Below, piece after piece: positions 41,373-49,838 of a stretch of 64,000 bases of DNA. Each line of letters opens with the position of its first letter. Position 1 is the stretch's first letter. A model generated the notes under the pieces. The model did no database searches. It saw nothing but the letters and a program-made list of their open reading frames with translations, and was not told the origin of the DNA. The DNA is from JAVXGM01 sp036657395 (GTDB taxonomy: Bacteria > Bacillota > Clostridia > Peptostreptococcales > Anaerovoracaceae), in contig JAVXGM010000008.1 in NCBI GenBank assembly GCA_036657395.1, forward strand, positions 1-64,000. The letters run 5' to 3'. The translations under genes were made by a program, and so were the position numbers.

Positions 41373-43190
41373 ATGGCAGGAACAATTATACAATACATTC
41401 TTTACCTTGGGGTGCTAGTCATCTTAGCAATTCCACTAGGTGCATACATAGGAAAGGTGATGAATGGGGAGAAGACATGGGCAACAAAGGTTTTTGCTCC
41501 ATGTGAAAAAATCATTTATAAAATAATGAGAGTTAAACAGGACGAGGAAATGACTTGGAAAAGATATGCAGTCAGCGTTCTGATTTTTTCAGGAATAAGT
41601 CTTATAGTACTGTTTGTTATACAGTTACTTCAAGGGGTGCTCTTTGGGAATCCACAGCATTTGCCGGGAGTACCTTGGGCATTATCCTTTAATACGGCGG
41701 CAAGTTTTATAACAAACACAAACTGGCAGGCCTACAGCGGAGAAAGTACATTAAGCTACTTTACACAATCCATTGGTCTTACGGTTCAAAACTTCTTGTC
41801 TGCGGCCACGGGCATTGCAGTTTTATTCGCACTAATTCGTGGGTTTATTAGAGTTAAAAGCAAAGGTTTGGGCAGCTTTTGGGTTGATATGACAAGAATT
41901 GTACTTTATGTGTTGATTCCGTTAAATATAGTCTTGTCACTTTGTCTTGTAGGCGGTGGCGTTGTACAAAATCTAAAACCGGCAGAAGCCGTATCCCTTG
42001 TCGAACCTATCCCAGTTTCACAAGAGGGAGAAATTATTGAAAATGCCAATATAGACCTTAAAAGCAAGACTGTGACCGTAGATGGACAGCTTGCTGTGGG
42101 TGCACAAGTTGTAACAAAGCAAATAGTTCCTACAGGACCTGGAGCAAGTCAGATTGCCATTAAGCAGTCGGGAACCAATGGTGGTGGATTTTACGGGGTA
42201 AATGCGGCACATCCACTTGAAAATCCAAGTGCATTTACTAATATGCTTGAGATGATTTCAATATTACTTATCCCGGCAGCACTTTGCTTTACTTTTGGCC
42301 GGAATATAAAGAATAAAAAACAAGGAAGAGCAATATTTATGGCAATGTTTATTTGTCTTGTCATTGCACTTTCGACTATAGCAGTTAATGAACAGATTGC
42401 AACGCCACAGCTTGCACAGGGTGGGCAGGTGAATATTACAGCTGTAGACCAAGCAGGAGGCAATATGGAGGGCAAAGAAGCCAGATTCGGTATTGCCACT
42501 TCATCAACCTGGGCGGCATTTACAACTGCTGCATCTAACGGAGCTGTAAACTCTATGCATGACAGCTACACTCCCCTTGGAGGAATGGTTACGCTGGTAC
42601 TCATGCAGGTGGGGGAAGTAATCTTTGGAGGCACAGGCTGTGGACTTTACAGTATGCTTGCCTTTGCCATACTAACAGTATTTATTGCAGGACTTATGGT
42701 TGGGCGTACCCCTGAATTTTTAGGTAAGAAGATTGAACCATATGATATGAAATGGGCGGTAACTGTGTGCCTTGCGACGCCAGTTGCTATCCTTGTGGGA
42801 AGCGGTATTGCGGCTGCAGTGCCAAGTGTGGCAGATAGCTTAAGCAACACTGGCGCCCATGGGTTTTCCCAGCTTTTGTATACATTCACTTCTGCAGGAG
42901 GAAACAATGGATCAGCATTTGCAGGGTTTAATGGAAATACAGTTTTCCTAAATATTGCAATAGGGCTTGTAATGCTGTTTGCACGATTCATCCCTGTTAT
43001 AGGAACACTTGCAATTGCAGGTAGCCTTGCAGGAAAGAAGAAAATTGCAGCAACAGCAGGTACACTGCCTACCACAAACGGACTATTTATATTCCTATTG
43101 ATTTTCGTAGTAATTTTAATAGGAGCACTTAGTTTCTTCCCAGCATTGGCACTAGGGCCAATTGCCGAGTTCTTTGAACAAATGAGATAA
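41373..43190 (+). CDS. kdpA: KdpA, K+-binding membrane subunit
   Basis: The K+ channel-like subunit of the high-affinity Kdp ATPase, 605 residues with about ten TM helices. Selectivity-filter loops include SFNTAASFITNTNWQAYSGE, KQSGTNGGGFYGVNAAHP, ATSSTWAAFTTAASNGAVN and SAGGNNGSAFAGF. It is longer than the E. coli protein (557) mainly through an extracytoplasmic insertion around residues 212-260. Start ATG 41373 follows AGAGGAGGAAATA. First gene of kdpABC; a KdpF peptide was not found before it. Confidence 0.95.
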   Translation: MAGTIIQYILYLGVLVILAIPLGAYIGKVMNGEKTWATKVFAPCEKIIYKIMRVKQDEEMTWKRYAVSVLIFSGISLIVLFVIQLLQGVLFGNPQHLPGVPWALSFNTAASFITNTNWQAYSGESTLSYFTQSIGLTVQNFLSAATGIAVLFALIRGFIRVKSKGLGSFWVDMTRIVLYVLIPLNIVLSLCLVGGGVVQNLKPAEAVSLVEPIPVSQEGEIIENANIDLKSKTVTVDGQLAVGAQVVTKQIVPTGPGASQIAIKQSGTNGGGFYGVNAAHPLENPSAFTNMLEMISILLIPAALCFTFGRNIKNKKQGRAIFMAMFICLVIALSTIAVNEQIATPQLAQGGQVNITAVDQAGGNMEGKEARFGIATSSTWAAFTTAASNGAVNSMHDSYTPLGGMVTLVLMQVGEVIFGGTGCGLYSMLAFAILTVFIAGLMVGRTPEFLGKKIEPYDMKWAVTVCLATPVAILVGSGIAAAVPSVADSLSNTGAHGFSQLLYTFTSAGGNNGSAFAGFNGNTVFLNIAIGLVMLFARFIPVIGTLAIAGSLAGKKKIAATAGTLPTTNGLFIFLLIFVVILIGALSFFPALALGPIAEFFEQMR

Positions 43191-43203
43191 GGAGGGTTAA
43201 TGT

Positions 43204-45273
43204 ATGAAAGTAAAAGAAAAGAATGCTTTTGCTGACAAAAAAATGTTGGCTAGGGCTATAAAAGATTCATTTATAAAGTTGAATCCTAAAACACAGGCAA
43301 AAAATCCTGTAATGCTTTTGGTCTACATTTCGGCCATTCTTATAAGCATTTTATGGTTAGTGTCCCTGTTTGGATTCAAGGATGCTAGTTCGGGATATAC
43401 CCTGGCAATTGGAATAATTCTTTGGTTCACTGTTCTCTTTGCAAATTTTGCAGAGGCAATTGCAGAGGGTCGAGGAAAAGCCCAGGCAGATTCCCTAAGG
43501 GCAGCAAAGAAAGACGTTATTGCACAACAGATTCCATCTATTGAAAAAAGAGAAAAGGTAACAGCTATATCTTCAGCCCTATTAAAAAGGGGGGATCTGG
43601 TAATTGTAAAAGCAGGAGAACAGATTCCTGCTGATGGAGAAGTTGTTGATGGGGCAGCGTCTGTAGATGAGAGTGCTATTACTGGTGAATCTGCACCTGT
43701 AATCCGTGAAAGCGGTGGAGACAGAAGTGCAGTAACAGGAGGAACTACAGTTTTATCTGACTGGATTATCATAAAGGTTACAAGTGAAGTAGGCAAAAGC
43801 TTCCTTGATAAAATGATCGCTATGGTTGAAGGCGCTAAGAGAAAGAAAACACCCAATGAAATTGCATTGCAAATATTTCTTGTGGCTTTGTCCATTATTT
43901 TTATTCTAGTTACCATGTGTTTGTACACTTATTCGGCATTTTCTGCAAACCTAGCAGGAATTCCAAACCCTACATCAGTGACTACTTTAATTGCCCTGCT
44001 TGTGTGCCTTGCACCAACAACTATTGGTGCTCTGCTTTCAGCAATTGGCATTGCTGGCATGAGTAGGCTTAATAGGGCAAATGTTTTGGCAATGAGTGGC
44101 AGAGCTATTGAAGCGGCAGGAGATGTTGACATTCTCATGCTGGATAAAACCGGAACGATAACTTTGGGAAATCGTCAGGCATATGCTTTTATACCTGTTG
44201 ATAATACATCCCCAGAGGAACTTGCAGATGCAGCCCAACTTTCTTCCCTTGCAGACGAAACACCTGAAGGGCGAAGCGTTGTGGTTTTAGCAAAAGAACA
44301 ATTCAATATTCGTGAAAGGATACTTTCAGATAAAGGAATGACATTCATCCCATTTACAGCGAAAACTCGAATGAGTGGAGTTGATTTTGATGGGGAAGAA
44401 ATTCGCAAAGGAGCTGCAGAATCCGTTAAAGAATATGTGGTTAAAGCCGGCGGGACATACAGCAAAGAATGTGTTGATGAAGTCGCTAAAATATCAAAGC
44501 AGGGGGGGACACCTCTTGTTGTAACGAAAAACCATAAAGTTTTGGGAGTTATTCACCTAAAAGATATTATTAAGCAAGGTGTGCAAGAAAAATTTGCAGA
44601 TCTTAGAAAAATGGGAATTAAGACTATCATGATTACGGGAGACAATCCACTGACTGCAGCAGCAATTGCGGCAGAAGCAGGTGTGGACGATTTCCTTGCA
44701 GAGGCAACACCTGAAGGTAAACTGGAGCTAATAAGAGATTTCCAGATAAAAGGACACCTTGTAGCTATGACTGGTGACGGGACAAACGATGCTCCAGCAT
44801 TGGCACAAGCAGACGTGGCAGTGGCCATGAATACAGGAACACAGGCTGCCAAAGAGGCAGGGAATATGGTAGACCTTGATTCCTCACCTACAAAGCTTAT
44901 CGACATTGTACGAATAGGTAAACAGCTTTTAATGACAAGAGGCAGCTTGACCACTTTTTCCATTGCAAATGACCTTGCTAAATACTTTGCAATTATTCCA
45001 GCCTTGTTCATGGGACTTTACCCAGGACTTGCAACTTTGAATATAATGGGGTTAACATCCCCACAGAGCGGAGTGCTTTCGGCGATTATATACAATGCCT
45101 TAATCATTATTGCCCTTATACCACTTGCGTTGAAAGGTGTTAAATATAGGGAAGTATCCGCAGGAAAATTGCTGAAAAGGAATCTGCTAGTTTACGGTGT
45201 TGGTGGGCTTATAGCTCCATTTATATGCATCAAACTGATTGACTTGTTACTTGTAGCATTTAACTTGGCGTAA
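43204..45273 (+). CDS. kdpB: KdpB, ATP-hydrolysing P-type ATPase subunit
   Basis: 689 residues. The phosphorylation site is DKTGTITLGN, the actuator loop VDESAITGESAPV, and the hinge MTGDGTNDAPALAQADVAVAM. It energises K+ import through KdpA. AAGGAGGGTTAATGT sits before ATG 43204, 13 nt after kdpA. All catalytic motifs are intact. Confidence 0.96.
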   Translation: MKVKEKNAFADKKMLARAIKDSFIKLNPKTQAKNPVMLLVYISAILISILWLVSLFGFKDASSGYTLAIGIILWFTVLFANFAEAIAEGRGKAQADSLRAAKKDVIAQQIPSIEKREKVTAISSALLKRGDLVIVKAGEQIPADGEVVDGAASVDESAITGESAPVIRESGGDRSAVTGGTTVLSDWIIIKVTSEVGKSFLDKMIAMVEGAKRKKTPNEIALQIFLVALSIIFILVTMCLYTYSAFSANLAGIPNPTSVTTLIALLVCLAPTTIGALLSAIGIAGMSRLNRANVLAMSGRAIEAAGDVDILMLDKTGTITLGNRQAYAFIPVDNTSPEELADAAQLSSLADETPEGRSVVVLAKEQFNIRERILSDKGMTFIPFTAKTRMSGVDFDGEEIRKGAAESVKEYVVKAGGTYSKECVDEVAKISKQGGTPLVVTKNHKVLGVIHLKDIIKQGVQEKFADLRKMGIKTIMITGDNPLTAAAIAAEAGVDDFLAEATPEGKLELIRDFQIKGHLVAMTGDGTNDAPALAQADVAVAMNTGTQAAKEAGNMVDLDSSPTKLIDIVRIGKQLLMTRGSLTTFSIANDLAKYFAIIPALFMGLYPGLATLNIMGLTSPQSGVLSAIIYNALIIIALIPLALKGVKYREVSAGKLLKRNLLVYGVGGLIAPFICIKLIDLLLVAFNLA

Positions 45274-45309
45274 GGAATATAACTTATTTTTAGACTGGAG
45301 GAATAAAAA

Positions 45310-45912
45310 ATGAAATCGATAAAATCAGGTTTGCTCCGTGGAGGATTGTTGCTTTTAATATTTACCGTGATTTGCGGAGTTTTATATACAGGAATAATAA
45401 CTGGCTTGGCCCAGTTGTTATTTCCAAAGCAAGCAAACGGCAGCATTATAGAAGTAGATGGACAAAAATACGGGTCTGAGTTGTTAGGTCAACAGTACAA
45501 AGATAAAAATCACATGTGGGGCCGAATTATGAATGTGGATGTTTCCACATATAAGGATGACAACGGCGAGATATTAATGTATGCAGCACCGTCTAATCTT
45601 AGCCCAGCAAGTGACGAATACGAAGAACTTGTGACAGATAGAGTGGCAATGATAAGGGATGCAAATCCTACCATGAAAGAAGACGCAATTCCAGTTGATC
45701 TTGTTACCAGCTCTGGTAGCGGACTTGACCCTCATATTTCTTTGGCAGCAGCAGAATACCAGGTTGCTAGAGTTGCAGACGAGAACAACCTGGGAGAAGA
45801 CAAAGTCAGGGATGTAGTTAAAAAATGTACCGGAGGGAAATTTCTAGGAGTATTTGGGGAAAACACGGTAAACGTACTGGAAGTGAATCTTATGCTAGAC
45901 GGAGTACTATAA
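45310..45912 (+). CDS. kdpC: KdpC, assembly/affinity subunit
   Basis: A 200-residue protein with one N-terminal TM (about 10-32) and an external domain containing YTGIITGLAQLLFPKQANGS, YAAPSNLSPASDEYEELV, and the family ending SSGSGLDPHISLAAAEYQ and VNVLEVNLMLD. It stabilises KdpAB. Followed by a hairpin and a promoter region before kdpD. Confidence 0.94.
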   Translation: MKSIKSGLLRGGLLLLIFTVICGVLYTGIITGLAQLLFPKQANGSIIEVDGQKYGSELLGQQYKDKNHMWGRIMNVDVSTYKDDNGEILMYAAPSNLSPASDEYEELVTDRVAMIRDANPTMKEDAIPVDLVTSSGSGLDPHISLAAAEYQVARVADENNLGEDKVRDVVKKCTGGKFLGVFGENTVNVLEVNLMLDGVL

Positions 45913-45922
45913 AAAAATCTTT

Positions 45923-45936
45923 ATACAATCTTAATG
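45923..45936 (+). promoter_or_regulatory. Copy of the kdp 14-mer upstream of kdpD
   Basis: ATACAATCTTAATG, identical to 41276-41289, placed 42 nt before TATAAT (45978-45983). It is a candidate KdpE site for autoregulation of kdpDE. Confidence 0.5.
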
Positions 45937-45972
45937 CCCTTGACATTACAATAATGCAATGTTAAGGGCATT
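45933..45972 (+). terminator. Hairpin between kdpC and kdpD
   Basis: Arms 45933-45947 and 45958-45972 (AATGCCCTTGACATT and partner) pair over 15 positions with one G-T, 10-nt loop. It may partly end kdpABC transcripts; the downstream T run is weak. It also overlaps the presumed -35 of kdpD. Confidence 0.6.
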
Positions 45973-46016
45973 TGTAGTATAATAAAAGAAAAATAATAGC
46001 TATGGAGGCATAAACA

Positions 46017-48710
46017 ATGGATGATTCAAGAGCTAATCCTGAAGAAATACTAAAGACGATTAAAAGTGAAGAACAAGGACAGGGTAGAGGACGTTTAAAG
46101 ATATTCTATGGCTATGCAGCAGGGGTAGGTAAAACCTATGCCATGTTAAGTGATGCCCATGAGGCAAAAAAGTTAGGCGTAGATGTTGTTATAGGATACG
46201 TGGAGCCCCACACAAGACCAGAAACTATGGCACTTGTAGAAGGCTTAGAGCAGCTTCCAAACAAGATAATAAACTATAATGGAATAAAACTGAAAGAATT
46301 TGACCTAGATATGGCAATAAGGAGAAATCCAGAGATTATTTTAGTTGATGAACTTGCCCATACCAATAGCTCAGCATGTCGCCACCAAAAGAGATATCAA
46401 GATATTGAAGAACTACTTAAGGCGGGAATTGATGTTTATACAACTGTAAATGTACAGCATATTGAAAGTTTAAACGATATGGTCGCAGCAATTACTGGAG
46501 TGGCCGTTCGTGAGAGGATTCCTGATCACGTATTTGATAATGCAGATAAAGTCAAGCTTGTAGACATAGAGCCAGAGGAACTTATCGAAAGACTCAAAAC
46601 AGGGAAAATCTATAAGGAGACACAAGTCAAAAGAGCCATTGGCAACTTTTTTGAGGCGAGAAATCTTGTAGCACTTAGGGAAATCGCCCTTAGAAGGTGT
46701 GCAGATAGAGCAAATAAAACTTCTGAAAAAGCAAGACGCACAGCTAATAGCAATTATTATACAGATGAACATATTTTAGTATGTATTTCAGATTCACCAT
46801 CTAATGCCAAGTTGATTCGTGCAGGGGCAAGGATGGCAACCGCATATAAGGGTAATTTTACTGCGCTATATGTGGAATCCTCAAGCTCTGAGGACATGGA
46901 TGAAGAAGATAAAAAGATACTTAACCAAAATACACATTTAGCAGAACAGCTAGGGGCCACAGTGGAGACTGTTTACGGAGATGACACCTTTCTGCGAATC
47001 GCTGAATTTGCTCGTATTTCAGGAGTTTCAAAGATTGTACTTGGAAGAAATAACGTTACAAAAAAATATTTTTGGAAGAAATCATCTCTTATTGAACAAT
47101 TGACTACTGTTGCGCCAACTTTGGATATTTATGTAATTACCCATGAGGAAGAAGAAAAATACAATGGAAGAAAAGGAAAGAAAAAAAGCTTAAAAATTCA
47201 ATGGTCGGATATGGTGAAATCTGTTCTTGTGCTGGCTGCGGCAACTTTTGTAGGCGTAGTATTTCATGAGTTAGGACTTTCTGAGTCAAATATTATCACT
47301 ATCTACATATTAGGAGTATTGATTACAGCCATTATCACCACCCAGAGGGGGTATAGCTTGATCTTTTCCATTGTAAGCGTATTAACATTTAACTTTTTTT
47401 TCACAGTGCCTACGTTCACATTTAATGCTTATGGGGCGGGATATCCTGTTACCTTTGCAGTGATGTTCATTTCTGCATTTATGACTAGTGCCCTTACAGT
47501 GAAAATCAAGCGAAATGCAAAGCAAGCTGCAGCTATTGCCTATAGGACTAAAATCTTATTTGAAACTAACCAGTTGCTTCAAAAGGGTAAAGAGAAAAAT
47601 GAAATTGTTTCGGTGACCGCTAAACAATTAGTTAAACTTCTTGGAAAGGATATTACCTTTTATCTTGCAGAAGAAGGAGTGCTATTAGATCCAGCAGTAT
47701 TTACTGTAAATCCAGGAGATCCAATAGAGCCTTACACGGTGGACAAGGAAATGGCTGTTGCAGCGTGGGTTTGTAAAAATAATAAACACGCAGGAGCAAC
47801 TACGAATACTTTAGGTAATGCTAAGTGCCTTTATCTTGCAATAAGGGTAAATAATACAGTATATGGGGTTGTAGGTATCGCACTTAAAAGAGAGCCTCTT
47901 AAGTCTTTTGAGAACAGCGTTCTGCTTTCAATTTTAGGAGAATGTGCTCTAGCTTTGGAAAATGATAAAGCTATTATGGAAAGAGAGAAGACCGCAATAC
48001 TTGCAAAGAATGAACAACTTAGGGCGAATCTTTTAAGATCCATATCCCATGATTTAAGAACTCCACTTACATCAATATCAGGAAATGCAGGGATTTTGCT
48101 AGCAAGTGATGATGTTATGGGCAGGGAGAAAAAGAGAGAACTTTACACTAATATTTACGACGATTCCTTGTGGCTCATCAATCTTGTGGAAAATTTGCTT
48201 TCAGTTACAAAAATTGAAGATGGAACGATGCAGCTACATATGAACGCAGAACTTATAGAAGAAGTGATTACAGAGGCGTTGCGCCATGTTAATCCAAAGA
48301 AGGTGGAACATAAGATTACAGTTAAACAATCCGAGGACTTTATCCTTGCCCGAATGGATGCAAGGCTGATTGTTCAAGTAGTCATAAATATTGTAGACAA
48401 TGGGATAAAATATACACAACCAGGATCGGAAATTACTATTGATACAAAGAAAAGGGATGGGAAGGTTATTGTGGAAATATCAGATAATGGGGCTGGCATT
48501 TCAAATAGTGCAAAGAAAAAAGTATTTGATATGTTCTATACACAGCGGGAAAAAATAGCTGATAGCAGAAGGAGCTTTGGCCTAGGACTAGCCCTTTGTA
48601 AATCAATTATTACAGCACATGGTGGGGAAATTTCAGTTTTAGATAACAGTCCAAAGGGAGCCATGTTCCGCTTTACCCTACCCGCAGAGGAGGTAGTGTT
48701 ACATGAATAA
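46017..48710 (+). CDS. kdpD: KdpD sensor histidine kinase
   Basis: 897 residues with the full KdpD layout: N-terminal KdpD domain with Walker-like GYAAGVGKTYAM (about 25-230), a USP-like domain (about 250-370), four TM helices (about 400-500), a GAF region, HisKA with SISHDLRTPLTS, and HATPase with NIVDNGIKYTQ and FGLGLALCKSII. It senses K+ limitation and phosphorylates KdpE. TATGGAGGCATAAACA precedes the start; it overlaps kdpE by eight bases. Confidence 0.95.
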   Translation: MDDSRANPEEILKTIKSEEQGQGRGRLKIFYGYAAGVGKTYAMLSDAHEAKKLGVDVVIGYVEPHTRPETMALVEGLEQLPNKIINYNGIKLKEFDLDMAIRRNPEIILVDELAHTNSSACRHQKRYQDIEELLKAGIDVYTTVNVQHIESLNDMVAAITGVAVRERIPDHVFDNADKVKLVDIEPEELIERLKTGKIYKETQVKRAIGNFFEARNLVALREIALRRCADRANKTSEKARRTANSNYYTDEHILVCISDSPSNAKLIRAGARMATAYKGNFTALYVESSSSEDMDEEDKKILNQNTHLAEQLGATVETVYGDDTFLRIAEFARISGVSKIVLGRNNVTKKYFWKKSSLIEQLTTVAPTLDIYVITHEEEEKYNGRKGKKKSLKIQWSDMVKSVLVLAAATFVGVVFHELGLSESNIITIYILGVLITAIITTQRGYSLIFSIVSVLTFNFFFTVPTFTFNAYGAGYPVTFAVMFISAFMTSALTVKIKRNAKQAAAIAYRTKILFETNQLLQKGKEKNEIVSVTAKQLVKLLGKDITFYLAEEGVLLDPAVFTVNPGDPIEPYTVDKEMAVAAWVCKNNKHAGATTNTLGNAKCLYLAIRVNNTVYGVVGIALKREPLKSFENSVLLSILGECALALENDKAIMEREKTAILAKNEQLRANLLRSISHDLRTPLTSISGNAGILLASDDVMGREKKRELYTNIYDDSLWLINLVENLLSVTKIEDGTMQLHMNAELIEEVITEALRHVNPKKVEHKITVKQSEDFILARMDARLIVQVVINIVDNGIKYTQPGSEITIDTKKRDGKVIVEISDNGAGISNSAKKKVFDMFYTQREKIADSRRSFGLGLALCKSIITAHGGEISVLDNSPKGAMFRFTLPAEEVVLHE

Positions 48711-49401
48711 ATCAATGGTTCTAATTGTGGAAGATGATGGAGCAGTAAGAAACTTAATTGCAACTACCCTTGAGATTCATGATTACAAATTTCATACGGC
48801 ATCTACAGGGGAGCAAGCCCTACGAGAGGCGACTTCATATAATCCTGATGTAATTTTACTTGACTTAGGGTTGCCCGATATTGATGGGGTGGATCTTATT
48901 AAAAAAATTCGTTCCTGGTCAAAAATGCCTATTATTGTTATAAGTGCCAGAAGTGAAGATGAGGATAAAATCCATGCCTTAGATGCAGGCGCTGATGATT
49001 ATTTAACTAAGCCTTTTTCTGTTGAGGAGCTCCTGGCCAGACTTAGAGTAACCTTTAGAAGATTGAATTATTTCCAAAATAAAGAGGGGACGGACAATGG
49101 GATATTCACCAATGGAGAATTAAAAATAGACTATGCGGCAGGTTGTGTTTATATGGTGGAAAAAGAACTTCATGTCACGCCTATTGAATATAAACTTTTA
49201 TGTTTACTTGCCAAAAATATAGGAAAGGTTTTAACCCACGCATATATTACTCGTGAAATCTGGGGAAGCGCATGGGATAACGACGTGGCTTCACTTAGAG
49301 TATTTATGGCAACCCTGCGAAAGAAGATAGAAAAGAGGGGCGATTCCACTCAATATATTCAAACTCATGTTGGGGTGGGGTATAGAATGCTCAGAGTGTA
49401 A
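48703..49401 (+). CDS. kdpE: KdpE response regulator
   Basis: 232 residues: a receiver domain with phospho-acceptor Asp54 (VILLDLGLPDIDG) and an OmpR/PhoB winged helix (about 128-230, VTPIEYKLLCLLAKNIGKVL, HVGVGYRML). It would activate kdpABC and perhaps its own operon through the repeated 14-mer. Coupled to kdpD by overlap. Confidence 0.95.
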   Translation: MNKSMVLIVEDDGAVRNLIATTLEIHDYKFHTASTGEQALREATSYNPDVILLDLGLPDIDGVDLIKKIRSWSKMPIIVISARSEDEDKIHALDAGADDYLTKPFSVEELLARLRVTFRRLNYFQNKEGTDNGIFTNGELKIDYAAGCVYMVEKELHVTPIEYKLLCLLAKNIGKVLTHAYITREIWGSAWDNDVASLRVFMATLRKKIEKRGDSTQYIQTHVGVGYRMLRV

Positions 49402-49502
49402 GATAGCTTAATATCTTCTTAAGAAAGTCGTTATTTTTTCAACAAGAAAGCAACACATTAGGAAGCTATAATAAGTTTATAAATTGAACGGGGGTAAGAT
49501 TT

Positions 49503-49700
49503 ATGACACAAAAAACAATAGCTATGGCTGCGGCCTTTACAATGTTCCTTTCATTAGGTGTGGTGGGGATCGCAGGTGAAAGCATACATCAAACAAAAAT
49601 ATATCAAAACCAAACGGTTCAACAACAACAAATAGCTCCTACTTTGGAGACGGTGAGCAAATTAATGCTTGTCGAACCTTCTCTAAAAAATGATAAATAA
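49503..49700 (+). CDS. Small exported protein of unknown function
   Basis: 65 residues with an N-terminal hydrophobic signal or anchor (about 4-24, AMAAAFTMFLSLGVVGIAG), then a polar, Gln-rich segment (QNQTVQQQQ). GAACGGGGGTAAG precedes the start. It lies 101 nt after kdpE and ends at a terminator. Not recognised; could be a small membrane protein linked to Kdp or an independent gene. Confidence 0.55.
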   Translation: MTQKTIAMAAAFTMFLSLGVVGIAGESIHQTKIYQNQTVQQQQIAPTLETVSKLMLVEPSLKNDK

Positions 49701-49701
49701 A

Positions 49702-49747
49702 GCAACGGGAAAGAGGATGGCCTTTACAGGCAGTCCTCTTTTTCGTT
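49702..49747 (+). terminator. Terminator after the small exported protein
   Basis: CAACG and AAAGAGGA on the left (49702-49716) pair with TCCTCTTT and CGTTG (49733-49747), with a small internal loop and T run. Confidence 0.75.
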
Positions 49748-49774
49748 GGAAATCACCTGTTTTTGCCTTCTTTA

Positions 49775-49804
49775 CTTGCATGAGACTATATAGTTGGGAT
49801 ATAA
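49775..49804 (+). promoter_or_regulatory. Possible promoter of glnS
   Basis: TTGCAT 49775-49780, 18 nt, exact TATAAT 49799-49804. The -35 is weak. Confidence 0.45.
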
Positions 49805-49838
49805 TAAATGGATAGAATTTTCGAGGAGGAGTAAGTAA

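Noticed and set aside
43323..45011. Long minus-strand frames opposite kdpB
   Set aside because: Typical antisense shadows of a well-conserved gene; no start signals.
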